Positions 33,581 through 41,222 of a stretch of DNA of 64,000 nt are shown here, piece after piece (the first letter of the stretch is position 1; every line of letters starts with the position of its first letter). Made by a program: the position numbers and the translations under genes. Below the pieces are notes generated by a model, which saw only the letters and a program-made list of their open reading frames with translations, was not told the DNA's origin and did not search any database. The stretch comes from Nonomuraea indica (GTDB lineage Bacteria > Actinomycetota > Actinomycetes > Streptosporangiales > Streptosporangiaceae). Where the stretch lies: NCBI RefSeq assembly GCF_002850745.1, contig NZ_KZ559466.1:680825-744824 (forward strand), read 5' to 3'.

Positions 33581-34192
33581 GTGGACCTGCGGATCGGGAT
33601 CATCGGGTGCGGGCGGATGGGCACGGCTCTGGCCCGGCTCGTCGACCGGCACGGGATGCCGTTGCTGCTCGCCAACCGGACGCCCGCGCGGGCCGCGGCG
33701 CTCGCCGCCGACCTGTCGCGCGCGCGGGCCGCGCCGCCGGCGCGGGTCGCCGCCGAGGCCGATCTGACCATCCTGGCCACGCCCATCGACGCCACCTGTC
33801 ACGACCTGGCGCCCCTGATCCGGCACGCGCGGCCGGTCGTCGTGGACGTCTCCAACCCGTGCTTCGACGCGCCGCCCGCTCCCGGGCACCGCTCCGCCGC
33901 CCAGCGGATCGCCGCGGCGCTGCCCGGCTGCGCCGTCGTGAAGGCCTTCAACTGCCTGTCCGCCCGATGGATCGCCGCCCACACCCGCTCGCCCGCCCTG
34001 GTGACGGTCCCCATCGCGGGCGACGATCCCGACGCCAAGCTGCTCGTCAGCACGTTCTGCAAGACGCTCGGCTTCGACACCGCCGACGCCGGGCCGCTGG
34101 CCAACAGCCGGTGCGTCGAAAGCCTCACCGAGCTGCTGCTGTGCATCGGCGCCGACACGGTCGGCGTGCGGCTCGTACCCGCGGCTCCCTGA
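33581..34192 (+). CDS. NADPH-dependent F420 reductase-like oxidoreductase
   Basis: 203 aa, GTG at 33581 with a perfect AGGAGG at 33567-33572. The N-terminal Rossmann motif is RIGIIGCGRMGTALARLVDRHG, followed by LLANRTPARAAALA and TILATPIDATCHDL. The middle has VVDVSNPCFDAPP and VVKAFNCLSARWIA, then VPIAGDDPDAKLLVSTFCKTLGFD and ADAGPLANSRCVESLTELLLCI, all as in the F420H2:NADP oxidoreductase/NAD(P)-binding family. It may supply reduced deazaflavin or reduce a pathway intermediate. It follows the thioesterase by 12 bp, so it is very probably in the same operon; this gene is not a standard cassette member. Confidence 0.82.
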   Translation: MDLRIGIIGCGRMGTALARLVDRHGMPLLLANRTPARAAALAADLSRARAAPPARVAAEADLTILATPIDATCHDLAPLIRHARPVVVDVSNPCFDAPPAPGHRSAAQRIAAALPGCAVVKAFNCLSARWIAAHTRSPALVTVPIAGDDPDAKLLVSTFCKTLGFDTADAGPLANSRCVESLTELLLCIGADTVGVRLVPAAP

Positions 34193-34254
34193 CCACGCGC
34201 CCGGCCGCCGGCACGAGCGTCCACCACCGGAGAAACCACCCTCAGGAGATCACC

Positions 34255-34797
34255 ATGTCCACCCGCGTCGCCGGCCGCTTGCAGCTCAACGAACGGCACC
34301 ACAGAGCCGCTCTCGGGCTCTTCCTCGTGGTCGTCATCGCCCACTGGGCCGAACACGTCGTGCAGGCGATCCAGATCTACGCGCTCGGCTGGCCGATCCC
34401 GCAGGCGCGCGGGGTGCTCGGGCTGGTGTTCCCGTGGCTCGTCACCTCCGAATGGATGCACTACGGGTACGCCCTGATCATGCTCGCCGGGCTGGTCATG
34501 CTGCGACGGGGCTTCACCGGTCGCTCCCGGACCTGGTGGAACGTCGCGCTCGGGCTCCAATTCTGGCACCACATCGAGCATCTGCTCCTGCTCCTGCAGG
34601 CGCTGTCCGGCACGAACCTGGCCGGCCGGCCCGTTCCCACCAGCGTCGTGCAGTTGCTGATCCCCCGTGTCGAGCTGCACCTGTTCTACAACGCCGTGGT
34701 CTTCGCGCCGATGGTGGTGGCGATGCTGCTGCACCGCAGGCCGCGCGAGGCCGAACGCTCCGTCATGCGCTGCGACTGCGCGCTGCGGACCGCATGA
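34255..34797 (+). CDS. small His-rich membrane protein
   Basis: 180 aa, four predicted transmembrane helices. His-bearing motifs sit at helix ends: NERHHRA, IAHWAEHVVQ, EWMHYGY, FWHHIEHLLLL and VELHLFYN. The HxxxH and HHxxH patterns recall di-iron membrane desaturases and hydroxylases or heme ligands, but the protein is too short for those families and I cannot name one. The ribosome binding site is CAGGAGAT before ATG 34255. It lies in the apparent operon downstream of PKSE-TEBC and overlaps the next gene by 4 bp. A redox or metal-dependent membrane step for the lipophilic polyene is a guess. Confidence 0.7.
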   Translation: MSTRVAGRLQLNERHHRAALGLFLVVVIAHWAEHVVQAIQIYALGWPIPQARGVLGLVFPWLVTSEWMHYGYALIMLAGLVMLRRGFTGRSRTWWNVALGLQFWHHIEHLLLLLQALSGTNLAGRPVPTSVVQLLIPRVELHLFYNAVVFAPMVVAMLLHRRPREAERSVMRCDCALRTA

Positions 34798-35240
34798 GCC
34801 GGCGGCGCCCGTCCCCGCCGCTGACCGTCGTCCTGCTGCTCGTCGCCGGCCTGCTGCTGGCCTGGACGATCCCCGCGCTCGGCCCGGCGCTGCGGCTCGC
34901 GGGCGGCGACGGCCGGCACGGGACCTTCACCGCGCGGCGCCTGGACTGCGTCCGGCACCCCGGCCACGAAAGCTGCGCCTGGACCGGCGACTTCAGCTCC
35001 CATGACGGCGTCGTCCGTCGCACCGGAGTCACCCTGGCCGGCAGCGACCGGCCCACCCACCGCGCCGGCATGCGGACCAGGGCGATCGACGTCGGGCTGC
35101 CCACCCGGGTGTACGGGCCGGACGGCTCCACCGAATGGATCTTCACGGTGTTCCTGTTCCTGGCCGTGCTGGGGATCCTGGCCTTCACCACCGCGCCGGT
35201 CGCCGGAGCGGTCCGCCGGAGGGTGACCAGCGGCGGCTGA
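34794..35240 (+). CDS. small two-helix membrane protein
   Basis: 148 aa, start overlapping the previous stop (ATGA). One hydrophobic helix is near the N-terminus (LTVVLLLVAGLLLAWTIPAL) and one near the C-terminus (WIFTVFLFLAVLGILAFTTA). Between them is an extracytoplasmic-type domain of about 85 residues with two Cys (RLDCVRHPGHESCAWTGDF) that could form a disulfide. The layout resembles actinobacterial DUF3592-like or small secretion-associated proteins, but I make no assignment. It is the last gene of the cassette operon before the carotenoid cluster. Confidence 0.65.
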   Translation: MSRRRPSPPLTVVLLLVAGLLLAWTIPALGPALRLAGGDGRHGTFTARRLDCVRHPGHESCAWTGDFSSHDGVVRRTGVTLAGSDRPTHRAGMRTRAIDVGLPTRVYGPDGSTEWIFTVFLFLAVLGILAFTTAPVAGAVRRRVTSGG

Positions 35241-35393
35241 CCGCCGGCGGGTGACGGCGGCTGCCCACAGGCCGGGCGTTCGCGCGCCGGAGGGCGAACC
35301 TGTCAGGAATCCGGATTTTCCGACGCGATGCAACCGGACGTGGCCGGGCGTACGAAGCCTAGGGGTACCAGACCAAGTGAGGTGGCCCCGCAC

Positions 35394-36452
35394 ATGACCA
35401 CGACGGCGTCGCGCACGGACACCGTGCGCGACCTCATCGACGACCGTCTCGGCCGGTTCCTCGACCAGCGGGGCGGCGAGCTCGACTTCCTCGGGCCGGA
35501 CGCCGCCCCGGTGCGCGACCTGATGAACGCCCAGATCCGCGGCGGCGGCAAGCGGCTGCGGCCGCTGTTCGTCTACTGGGGGCACCGCCTGTCGGCGGAC
35601 GGCCGCGACGAGGACGGCGAGGCGGTCCTCGCGGCGGCGTGCGCGGTGGAGCTGGTGCACACGGCGGCGCTCATCCTCGACGACATCATGGACGAGGCGC
35701 CCGTGCGGCGCGGGCGGCCGAGCGCGCACCACGCGCTGGCCGCGCGGCACGAGCGCGCTGGCTGGCGCGGAGACCCGGCGCGGTTCGGCGAGTCGGCCGC
35801 CGTCCTGCTCGGCCTGCTGGCCTTCACCTGGGCGGACGCCGCCCTGCTGGGCACCGGCCCGCGGCTCGGCCCGGCGCTGGAGGTGTTCACCCGGCTGCGC
35901 CTGGAGGCGATCGGCGGCCAGTACCTGGACCTGGCCTGCGCGGCGCGCGGCACGGCGGACGTCCGGCAGGCCGCGCACCTGTCGCTGTACAAGACGGGCA
36001 AGTACACGGTGGAGCGGCCGCTGCACCTCGGGCATGCCGTCGCGGGCGGCGGCCCCGGCGTCCGGCGGCTGCTGAGCGCCTACGCGGCCCCGCTCGGCGA
36101 GGCCTTCCAGCTTCGCGACGACGTCCTGGGCGTGTTCGGCGACCCGGCGCGCACCGGCAAGCCCGGCGGGCTCGACCTGCTGCAGGGCAAGGCGACGTCC
36201 CTGGTCGCCCGGACCCGGCTGCTCGCCGGACCGCGCGCCGCGGCGCTGCTGGACCACGTCCGCGACGCGGAGGGCGTCGCGGCGGCCCGGGAACTGGTCG
36301 TGTCCTGCGGCGCCCTCGACGCCGTCGAACGGCGCATCGCCGAGCTGGCCGACCGGTCCGCCGCGGTGCTGCTGGACGGCCTGGACCTGCCGCCCGACGC
36401 GGTGGACGCCCTGGTCGAGCTGTGCGGCTCGGTCACCAGGAGGACCTCGTGA
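35394..36452 (+). CDS. crtE: geranylgeranyl diphosphate synthase (polyprenyl synthetase)
   Basis: 352 aa, ATG at 35394 with GAGGTGG upstream; an upstream in-frame ATG at 35328 has no comparable site. The first Asp-rich motif is in TAALILDDIMDEAPVRRGRPSAH and the second in FQLRDDVLGVFGDPARTGKPGG. RGGGKRLRP binds the diphosphate. It condenses IPP with an allylic diphosphate to give GGPP for phytoene synthesis. It starts a chain of four genes (crtE-crtI-crtB-plsX-like), each overlapping the next by 4 bp. The 153 bp before it contain only the promoter region. Confidence 0.88.
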   Translation: MTTTASRTDTVRDLIDDRLGRFLDQRGGELDFLGPDAAPVRDLMNAQIRGGGKRLRPLFVYWGHRLSADGRDEDGEAVLAAACAVELVHTAALILDDIMDEAPVRRGRPSAHHALAARHERAGWRGDPARFGESAAVLLGLLAFTWADAALLGTGPRLGPALEVFTRLRLEAIGGQYLDLACAARGTADVRQAAHLSLYKTGKYTVERPLHLGHAVAGGGPGVRRLLSAYAAPLGEAFQLRDDVLGVFGDPARTGKPGGLDLLQGKATSLVARTRLLAGPRAAALLDHVRDAEGVAAARELVVSCGALDAVERRIAELADRSAAVLLDGLDLPPDAVDALVELCGSVTRRTS

Positions 36453-37933
36453 GGCCCGGCCGGGGGCCGGTCGTGATCGTGGGGGCCGGTCTCGGCGGAC
36501 TGGCCGCGGCCGCCCGGCTGGCCGCGGCCGGCAGGCGGGTGACGGTGCTGGAGGCGCGTGACGTGCCGGGCGGGTGCTGCGGCACGGCCCGGGTGGGGGC
36601 GTACCGGTTCGACACCGGCCCGTCGGTGCTCACCATGCCGGGCGTGCTGGCCGACGCGTTCGAGGGCGCGGGCGAGAACCTGGACGACTGGCTGCCGCTG
36701 CGCCGCCTGGACCCGGCCTATCGGATGGCCTTCCCCGACGGCTCGCACCTGGACGTGGTCGCGGGCGGGGAGGCGAGCGGGGAGGCGATGGCCGAGCGGG
36801 TGCGGGCCCTGTGCGGCCCGGCCGAGGCCTGCCGCTACCTGGCCTACCGGCGGCGGCTGCGACGGCTCTTCGACCTGGAGTGGCCGGCGTTCATCGATGC
36901 CGACATGACCAGGCTGCGGGCGCTCGCGCGGCCGTACGCCCTGCTCAGGCTGGCCGCGCTCGGCGGTTTCCGCCGCCTGGACCGGCTGGCCGCCGCCCAC
37001 CTGCGCGACCGGAGGCTGATCCAGGCCCACACCTTCCAGTCCCTGTACGTGGGCCTGTCGCCGCAGCGCGCGCTCGGCATCTACGCCGTCATCGCGTTCA
37101 TGGACACGGTCGGCGGGGTCTACTTCCCCGAACGCGGCGGCATGCACGCCATTCCCGTCGGGCTGGCCGCCCTGGCCGAGAAGAAGGGCGCGGAGCTGCG
37201 GTACGGCTCCCGCGCCGCCCGGGTGGAGGTGGACGGCGACGGTGTCACCGGCGTCCGCCTGGCCGACGGCGAGGTGTTGCCGGCCGGGCACGTGGTCGTG
37301 GCCTGCGACCTGCCCGCCGCCGACGCCGCCGGGCTGCTGCCGGCCGCGGCCGTCGACTGGCGGTGGCGGCGGCCCCGCTTCTCCCCCTCGTGCCTGGTGG
37401 TCCACGCGGGCCTGGACCGCGCCCTGCCGGAGCAGGCGCACCACACGCTGCACTTCGGCCGGGCCTGGGAGGACACGTTCGCGGCGCTGGAGCGGGGGCT
37501 GCCGCAGCCCGATCCGAGCCTGCTGGTCACCCACCCGGCGGGCGACGCCGAGGTGGCCCCGGCCGGGCACGCCACGCTCAGCGTCCTGGAGCCCGCCCCG
37601 CACCTCGGCGGCGCCGACTGGGGCCGGCTCCGCCCCGTGCTGGAGGAACGTCTGATGGAGCGGATGGCCGCCCTCGGCTACCCGGGTCTGGCGGACGCCC
37701 CGCGCCTGGTGCTGGACCCGCCCGCCTGGGCGCGGCTCGGGCACACGGCGGGCACGCCGTTCGCGCTGGACCACCGTTTCACCCAGACCGCGTGGTTCCG
37801 CCCCTCGGCCGTGGCCAGGCGGGTGCCGGGCCTGCACTTCGCCGGGATGTACACCGCTCCTGGCGTCGGCGTCCCGCCGGTGCTGATCTCGGGCCGGCTG
37901 GCCGCCGACCGGATCCTGCGGGCCGCGCGATGA
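36449..37933 (+). CDS. crtI: phytoene desaturase
   Basis: 494 aa, GTG start overlapping the crtE stop. The N-terminal FAD-binding motif is VVIVGAGLGGLAAAARLAAAGRRVTVLEARDVPGG, then FDTGPSVLTMP. The C-terminal carotenoid-desaturase signature is LHFAGMYTAPGVGVPPVLISGRLAADRIL. The core (FQSLYVGLSPQRALGIYAVIAFMDTVGGVYFPERGGMHAIP) is typical of bacterial CrtI, which introduces conjugated double bonds into phytoene to make neurosporene or lycopene. Coupling to crtB leaves no doubt about the role. Confidence 0.9.
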   Translation: MRPGRGPVVIVGAGLGGLAAAARLAAAGRRVTVLEARDVPGGCCGTARVGAYRFDTGPSVLTMPGVLADAFEGAGENLDDWLPLRRLDPAYRMAFPDGSHLDVVAGGEASGEAMAERVRALCGPAEACRYLAYRRRLRRLFDLEWPAFIDADMTRLRALARPYALLRLAALGGFRRLDRLAAAHLRDRRLIQAHTFQSLYVGLSPQRALGIYAVIAFMDTVGGVYFPERGGMHAIPVGLAALAEKKGAELRYGSRAARVEVDGDGVTGVRLADGEVLPAGHVVVACDLPAADAAGLLPAAAVDWRWRRPRFSPSCLVVHAGLDRALPEQAHHTLHFGRAWEDTFAALERGLPQPDPSLLVTHPAGDAEVAPAGHATLSVLEPAPHLGGADWGRLRPVLEERLMERMAALGYPGLADAPRLVLDPPAWARLGHTAGTPFALDHRFTQTAWFRPSAVARRVPGLHFAGMYTAPGVGVPPVLISGRLAADRILRAAR

Positions 37934-38829
37934 CGCTCACGGCCAGCTACGAGCGCTGCCGCCGCCTGCATGCGGCCCACGGCCGCTCGTACTATCTCGC
38001 CACCCGGCTGCTGCCCGCCTGGAAGCGGCGGCACGTGCACGCCCTGTACGGGTTCGCCCGGTACGCCGACGAGATCGTCGACTCCTTCGCCATGACGGGC
38101 GACCGGGCCCGCGCGCTGGACAGGCTGGCCGGGCAGGTATCCGCGGGCCTGGCCGGCGGCTCGGTGGACGACCCGGTGCTGCCCGCGTTCCTGCACACGG
38201 TGCGTTCCTTCGGGATCGGCCACGACGACGTCGCGGCCTTCCTGGGCGCGATGCGCGCCGACCTGACGGTGACCCGCTACCCCACCTACGACGACCTGCT
38301 CGGCTACATGGAGGGCTCGGCGGCCGTCATCGGGACCATGATGCTGCCGGTGCTCGAACCGGTACCCGGGGCCGAGGCGGCGGCCCGCGAGCCGGCCAGG
38401 CAGCTCGGCCTGGCGTTCCAGCTGACCAACTTCCTGCGCGACGTGGCCGAGGACCTGGCCAGGGGCCGGATCTACCTGCCGCTGGAGGACCTGGCGAAGT
38501 TCGGCGTCGAGGAGGCGGACCTGCGCCGCCCGGCGACCGGGCCCGCGCTGCGCGAGCTGCTCGCCTTCGAGGCGGACCGGGCGCGCGAGCACTACCGGGC
38601 GGCCGCGCCCGGCGTCGAGCTGCTGGTGGCGTCGTCCCGGCCGTGCATCCGCGCCGCCCGCGACCTGTACGGCGGCATCCTCGCCGAGATCGAGCGCGGC
38701 GGGTACACGGTGCTGGAACGGCGGGCGCGCGTGCCGCGGTCGCGCCGGCTCACCCTGTTCGGCCGCCATCTGCTGGCCTCGGCCGTGGCGGGCCGCGCCG
38801 AGCTGCGCACCCTCGTGGGGGCGCCGTGA
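37930..38829 (+). CDS. crtB: phytoene synthase
   Basis: 299 aa, ATG overlapping the crtI stop. Squalene/phytoene synthase motifs: YYLATRLLPAWKRRHVHALYGFARYADEIVDSF (first Asp-rich region) and QLGLAFQLTNFLRDVAEDLARGRIYLP (second). YMEGSAAVIGTMMLPVL lies between them. It joins two GGPP molecules head to head to form phytoene. The last four bases overlap the PlsX-like gene. Confidence 0.92.
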   Translation: MTLTASYERCRRLHAAHGRSYYLATRLLPAWKRRHVHALYGFARYADEIVDSFAMTGDRARALDRLAGQVSAGLAGGSVDDPVLPAFLHTVRSFGIGHDDVAAFLGAMRADLTVTRYPTYDDLLGYMEGSAAVIGTMMLPVLEPVPGAEAAAREPARQLGLAFQLTNFLRDVAEDLARGRIYLPLEDLAKFGVEEADLRRPATGPALRELLAFEADRAREHYRAAAPGVELLVASSRPCIRAARDLYGGILAEIERGGYTVLERRARVPRSRRLTLFGRHLLASAVAGRAELRTLVGAP

Positions 38830-39821
38830 CCGGCCTGCCCGGGGAGCCCGCCGCCGGGGAGGAGCCGGCCGCGAGCCTGAGCCCCGCCTCCCGGCCGGTC
38901 GTCGTCGACGCGATGGGCGGCGACCACGCTCCGGCCGAGGTGGTGGCCGGGGCGGTGCTGGCACGCCGGCGCGGCGTTCCCGTGCTGCTGGTGGGCCGCG
39001 CGACGGAGGTGCTGCGCGAGCTCGCCCGCCACGGCGCGGCCGGCGACGTCGGCGTGGTGCACGCCCCGGACGTGGTGCCCATGGACGAGCGGGGCGCCGG
39101 GGCCGGGACCGCGTCGAGCCTCGCCGTCGGCTGCGACCTGGTGCGCCGGGGAGTCGGCGGCGCGCTGGTGTCCGCGGGATCGACCGGGGCGGTGGTCACC
39201 TGCGCGGTGCGCGCGATCGGCCGGGCCGAGGGGGTGCTGCGGCCCGCGCTGGCCGTGGCGCTGCCCACCCTGGCGGGCGGGGCGAGCGTGCTCGTCGACG
39301 CGGGCGCCACCGCCGACCCGACCCCGGAGATGGTCGGTCAGTTCGCGCTGCTCGGCAGTTCGTACGCGCGGGCGGTGCTGGGCGTGGCGGATCCGCTGGT
39401 GGGGCTGCTGTCCATCGGCTCCGAACCCGGCAAGGGCAACCGGCTCAGCCGCCGGGCCGCCGAGATCCTGCCGGGCCTGCCACTGCGCTTCCACGGCAAC
39501 GTGGAAGGGCACGACGTGCTGACCGGCGCGGTGGACGTGATCGCCACGGACGGCTTCACCGGCAACGTCGTGCTGAAGAACGTCGAGGGGTGCGTGCGGA
39601 CCGCGCTGGCGATGGTCGCCCGGACCGGCCTGGCCGGGCCGGCGGCGCTGGATGAGGTGGCGAGCCGCTACGATCCGCGCACGCACGGCGGCGCCTCGCT
39701 GCTCGGCCTGCGGGGCACCGTCGTGGTGGCGCACGGTTCGTCCGGCGCGGCCACCATCGCCCGGGCCTGCGAGGTGGCGCACCACCTGGCACGCGAGCGG
39801 CTCTCGGAGCCCGTCCCGTGA
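38826..39821 (+). CDS. PlsX-like phosphate acyltransferase
   Basis: 331 aa, GTG start overlapping crtB. It is strongly PlsX-like: VVVDAMGGDHAPAEVVAGA, GGALVSAGSTGAVVTCA, SIGSEPGKGNRLSRRA, FHGNVEGHDVLTGAVDVIATDGFTGNVVLK and GGASLLGLRGTVVVAHGSS. PlsX makes acyl-phosphate from acyl-ACP and inorganic phosphate. A housekeeping plsX normally sits with fatty-acid genes; here it is the fourth gene of a carotenoid operon, and a PlsY-like gene lies close by. That suggests a dedicated acyl donor for carotenoid (glycoside) esterification. This is inference; a displaced housekeeping copy is the alternative. Confidence 0.85.
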   Translation: MTGLPGEPAAGEEPAASLSPASRPVVVDAMGGDHAPAEVVAGAVLARRRGVPVLLVGRATEVLRELARHGAAGDVGVVHAPDVVPMDERGAGAGTASSLAVGCDLVRRGVGGALVSAGSTGAVVTCAVRAIGRAEGVLRPALAVALPTLAGGASVLVDAGATADPTPEMVGQFALLGSSYARAVLGVADPLVGLLSIGSEPGKGNRLSRRAAEILPGLPLRFHGNVEGHDVLTGAVDVIATDGFTGNVVLKNVEGCVRTALAMVARTGLAGPAALDEVASRYDPRTHGGASLLGLRGTVVVAHGSSGAATIARACEVAHHLARERLSEPVP

Positions 39822-39898
39822 CGGTCGCGGGGGCGGGGCGGGCGGGTGATGGGCTCGCGAGCACGGGGGCTGCGGGTGGGGGGCGGGTCGTGGCGGGG

Positions 39899-40603
39899 TC
39901 AGGTCAGGGGGTCGCGGCCGTCCCAGGTTCCCTCGGCCGCGTACGGGGCGAAGCGGGCGAACAGCTCCTCCCCGTACCAGCGTTCGGTCCTGACCCGGCT
40001 GATGACCTCGCGGTGGGACGGCAGGCCGTAGGCGAAGGCGCGCACGGCGGCGGCGTCCCGCCACAGCGAGAACGTGGCCTGCCGGGCCAGCGGCCACTCC
40101 CCCACCCCGACGGAGGCCAGCCGCCCCTCCTGCTGCCGCAACGCGCGGTCCACGCCCGGCACCGACCGGTAGAACGCCGCCAGCCGCGACGGCCTGATCG
40201 AGGCCCGGGTCAGCACCGCGACGGGGCCGGTCGGCGGATGCGCCGGCGGGACCGCGCCGGCGAACGGGTCGGCCCCGCCCCACCGTCCCCGCCAGGCCAG
40301 CGGCGCCAGCCGGACGTGCCAGGATTCGACGGCCTCGGCGCGCCAGCGCTCGGCGACGGGCGAGTCGCGCAGGAAGGCGTCGAGCTGCCGTTCGCCTCGC
40401 CACACCGCGAACAGCGCCCACCTGCGCAGGTCGGCCCCCAGTGACATGGACGTGCCGCGCCCGGTGCCCAGCAGCCGCCAGAACACCGGCCCGCCGGCTG
40501 CCCGCAGGAGCGGCCGGTCGAGGGCCATGTGCCGCATCGCGCCGGCGTCGCCGTAACGAACGAGGTGGAACGAGGCCATGATCGCTGTGCTGGTGTCGCT
40601 CAT
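39899..40603 (-). CDS. crtA: CrtA-like (spheroidene monooxygenase-type) carotenoid oxygenase
   Basis: 234 aa. The start at 40603 is preferred because GAGGTAG stands in front; an internal ATG at 40579 lacks a site. The match to spheroidene monooxygenases is seen in FHLVRYGDAGAMRHMALDRPLLRAAGGPVFWRLLGTGRG, RWALFAVWRGERQLDAFL, VLTRASIRPSRLAAFYRSVPGV and ATFSLWRDAAAVRAFAYG...HREVISRVRTERWYGEELFARF. Family members add a keto group at C2 of acyclic carotenoids. With this start the gene overlaps the divergent PlsY-like start by 26 bp, an unusual head-to-head overlap. Confidence 0.8.
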   Translation of the reverse strand: MSDTSTAIMASFHLVRYGDAGAMRHMALDRPLLRAAGGPVFWRLLGTGRGTSMSLGADLRRWALFAVWRGERQLDAFLRDSPVAERWRAEAVESWHVRLAPLAWRGRWGGADPFAGAVPPAHPPTGPVAVLTRASIRPSRLAAFYRSVPGVDRALRQQEGRLASVGVGEWPLARQATFSLWRDAAAVRAFAYGLPSHREVISRVRTERWYGEELFARFAPYAAEGTWDGRDPLT

Positions 40604-41222
40604 CGGTGGCTACCTCGCCGGTTCCGTGCCGGTGGCCCTGCTGGTCGGGCGCGCCCACGGGTTCGACCCGCGCGCGGTCGGCGACGGCAATCCGGGTTTC
40701 TGGAACGTGAAGGAGCGGCTCGGCTGGCGGGGCGCGGTGCCGGTGTTCGCGGGCGACGCGCTCAAGGGGACCGTGGCCGCGCTGTGCGGGCTGGCCGTGG
40801 GCGGCTGGCACACGGGGGACCTCGGGGTGGTGGCCGGGCCGAGTGTCGCGCCCGTGTACGCGGCGGTGGCCGGGGCGATGCTGGGGCACGCGTGGCCGGT
40901 GTTCGCGGGGTTTCGCGGGGGCCGGTCGATCCTGACCTTCGCGGGCGGGATGGCGGTCGTCTGCCCGCCCGCCTTCCTGCTCGGCGTGCTGGCGCTGGTC
41001 CTGGTCGCAGGGGTGACGAGGTCGTTCGCGATCGGCGCGCGGGTGGGCGTGTTCGGTCTGCCGGTGCTGCAGGCGCTGTTCGTGCCGGCCGGGCAGGTGG
41101 CGGCGACGGGAGCGCTGATGTGCCTCATCGGGCTGCGCTTCGGTCAGGCGGCGCTGGCCGCTCGCCGGGCGAGGCCTCGCCGCCGGCGGCAGGCGGGGCC
41201 GGGCGGGCAAGGCCACGGCTGA
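40578..41222 (+). CDS. PlsY-like membrane acyltransferase, altered active-site motifs
   Basis: 214 aa with about six membrane helices. PlsY landmarks are visible but modified: GSVPVALLVGR (motif 1, kept), VGDGNPGFWNV where PlsY has G-S-G-N-x-G-x-T-N, FAGDALKGTVAAL (kept), and LGHAWPVFAGFRGGRSILTFAGG where PlsY has F-x-G-G-K-G/A-V-A-T. So Ser becomes Asp and Lys becomes Arg at motif positions. PlsY uses acyl-phosphate to acylate glycerol 3-phosphate. With a PlsX-like gene in the same cluster, this copy may acylate a carotenoid glycoside or other acceptor. The C-terminus is Arg-rich, and its last 98 bp overlap the convergent glycosyltransferase gene. Confidence 0.75.
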   Translation: MIAVLVSLIGGYLAGSVPVALLVGRAHGFDPRAVGDGNPGFWNVKERLGWRGAVPVFAGDALKGTVAALCGLAVGGWHTGDLGVVAGPSVAPVYAAVAGAMLGHAWPVFAGFRGGRSILTFAGGMAVVCPPAFLLGVLALVLVAGVTRSFAIGARVGVFGLPVLQALFVPAGQVAATGALMCLIGLRFGQAALAARRARPRRRRQAGPGGQGHG

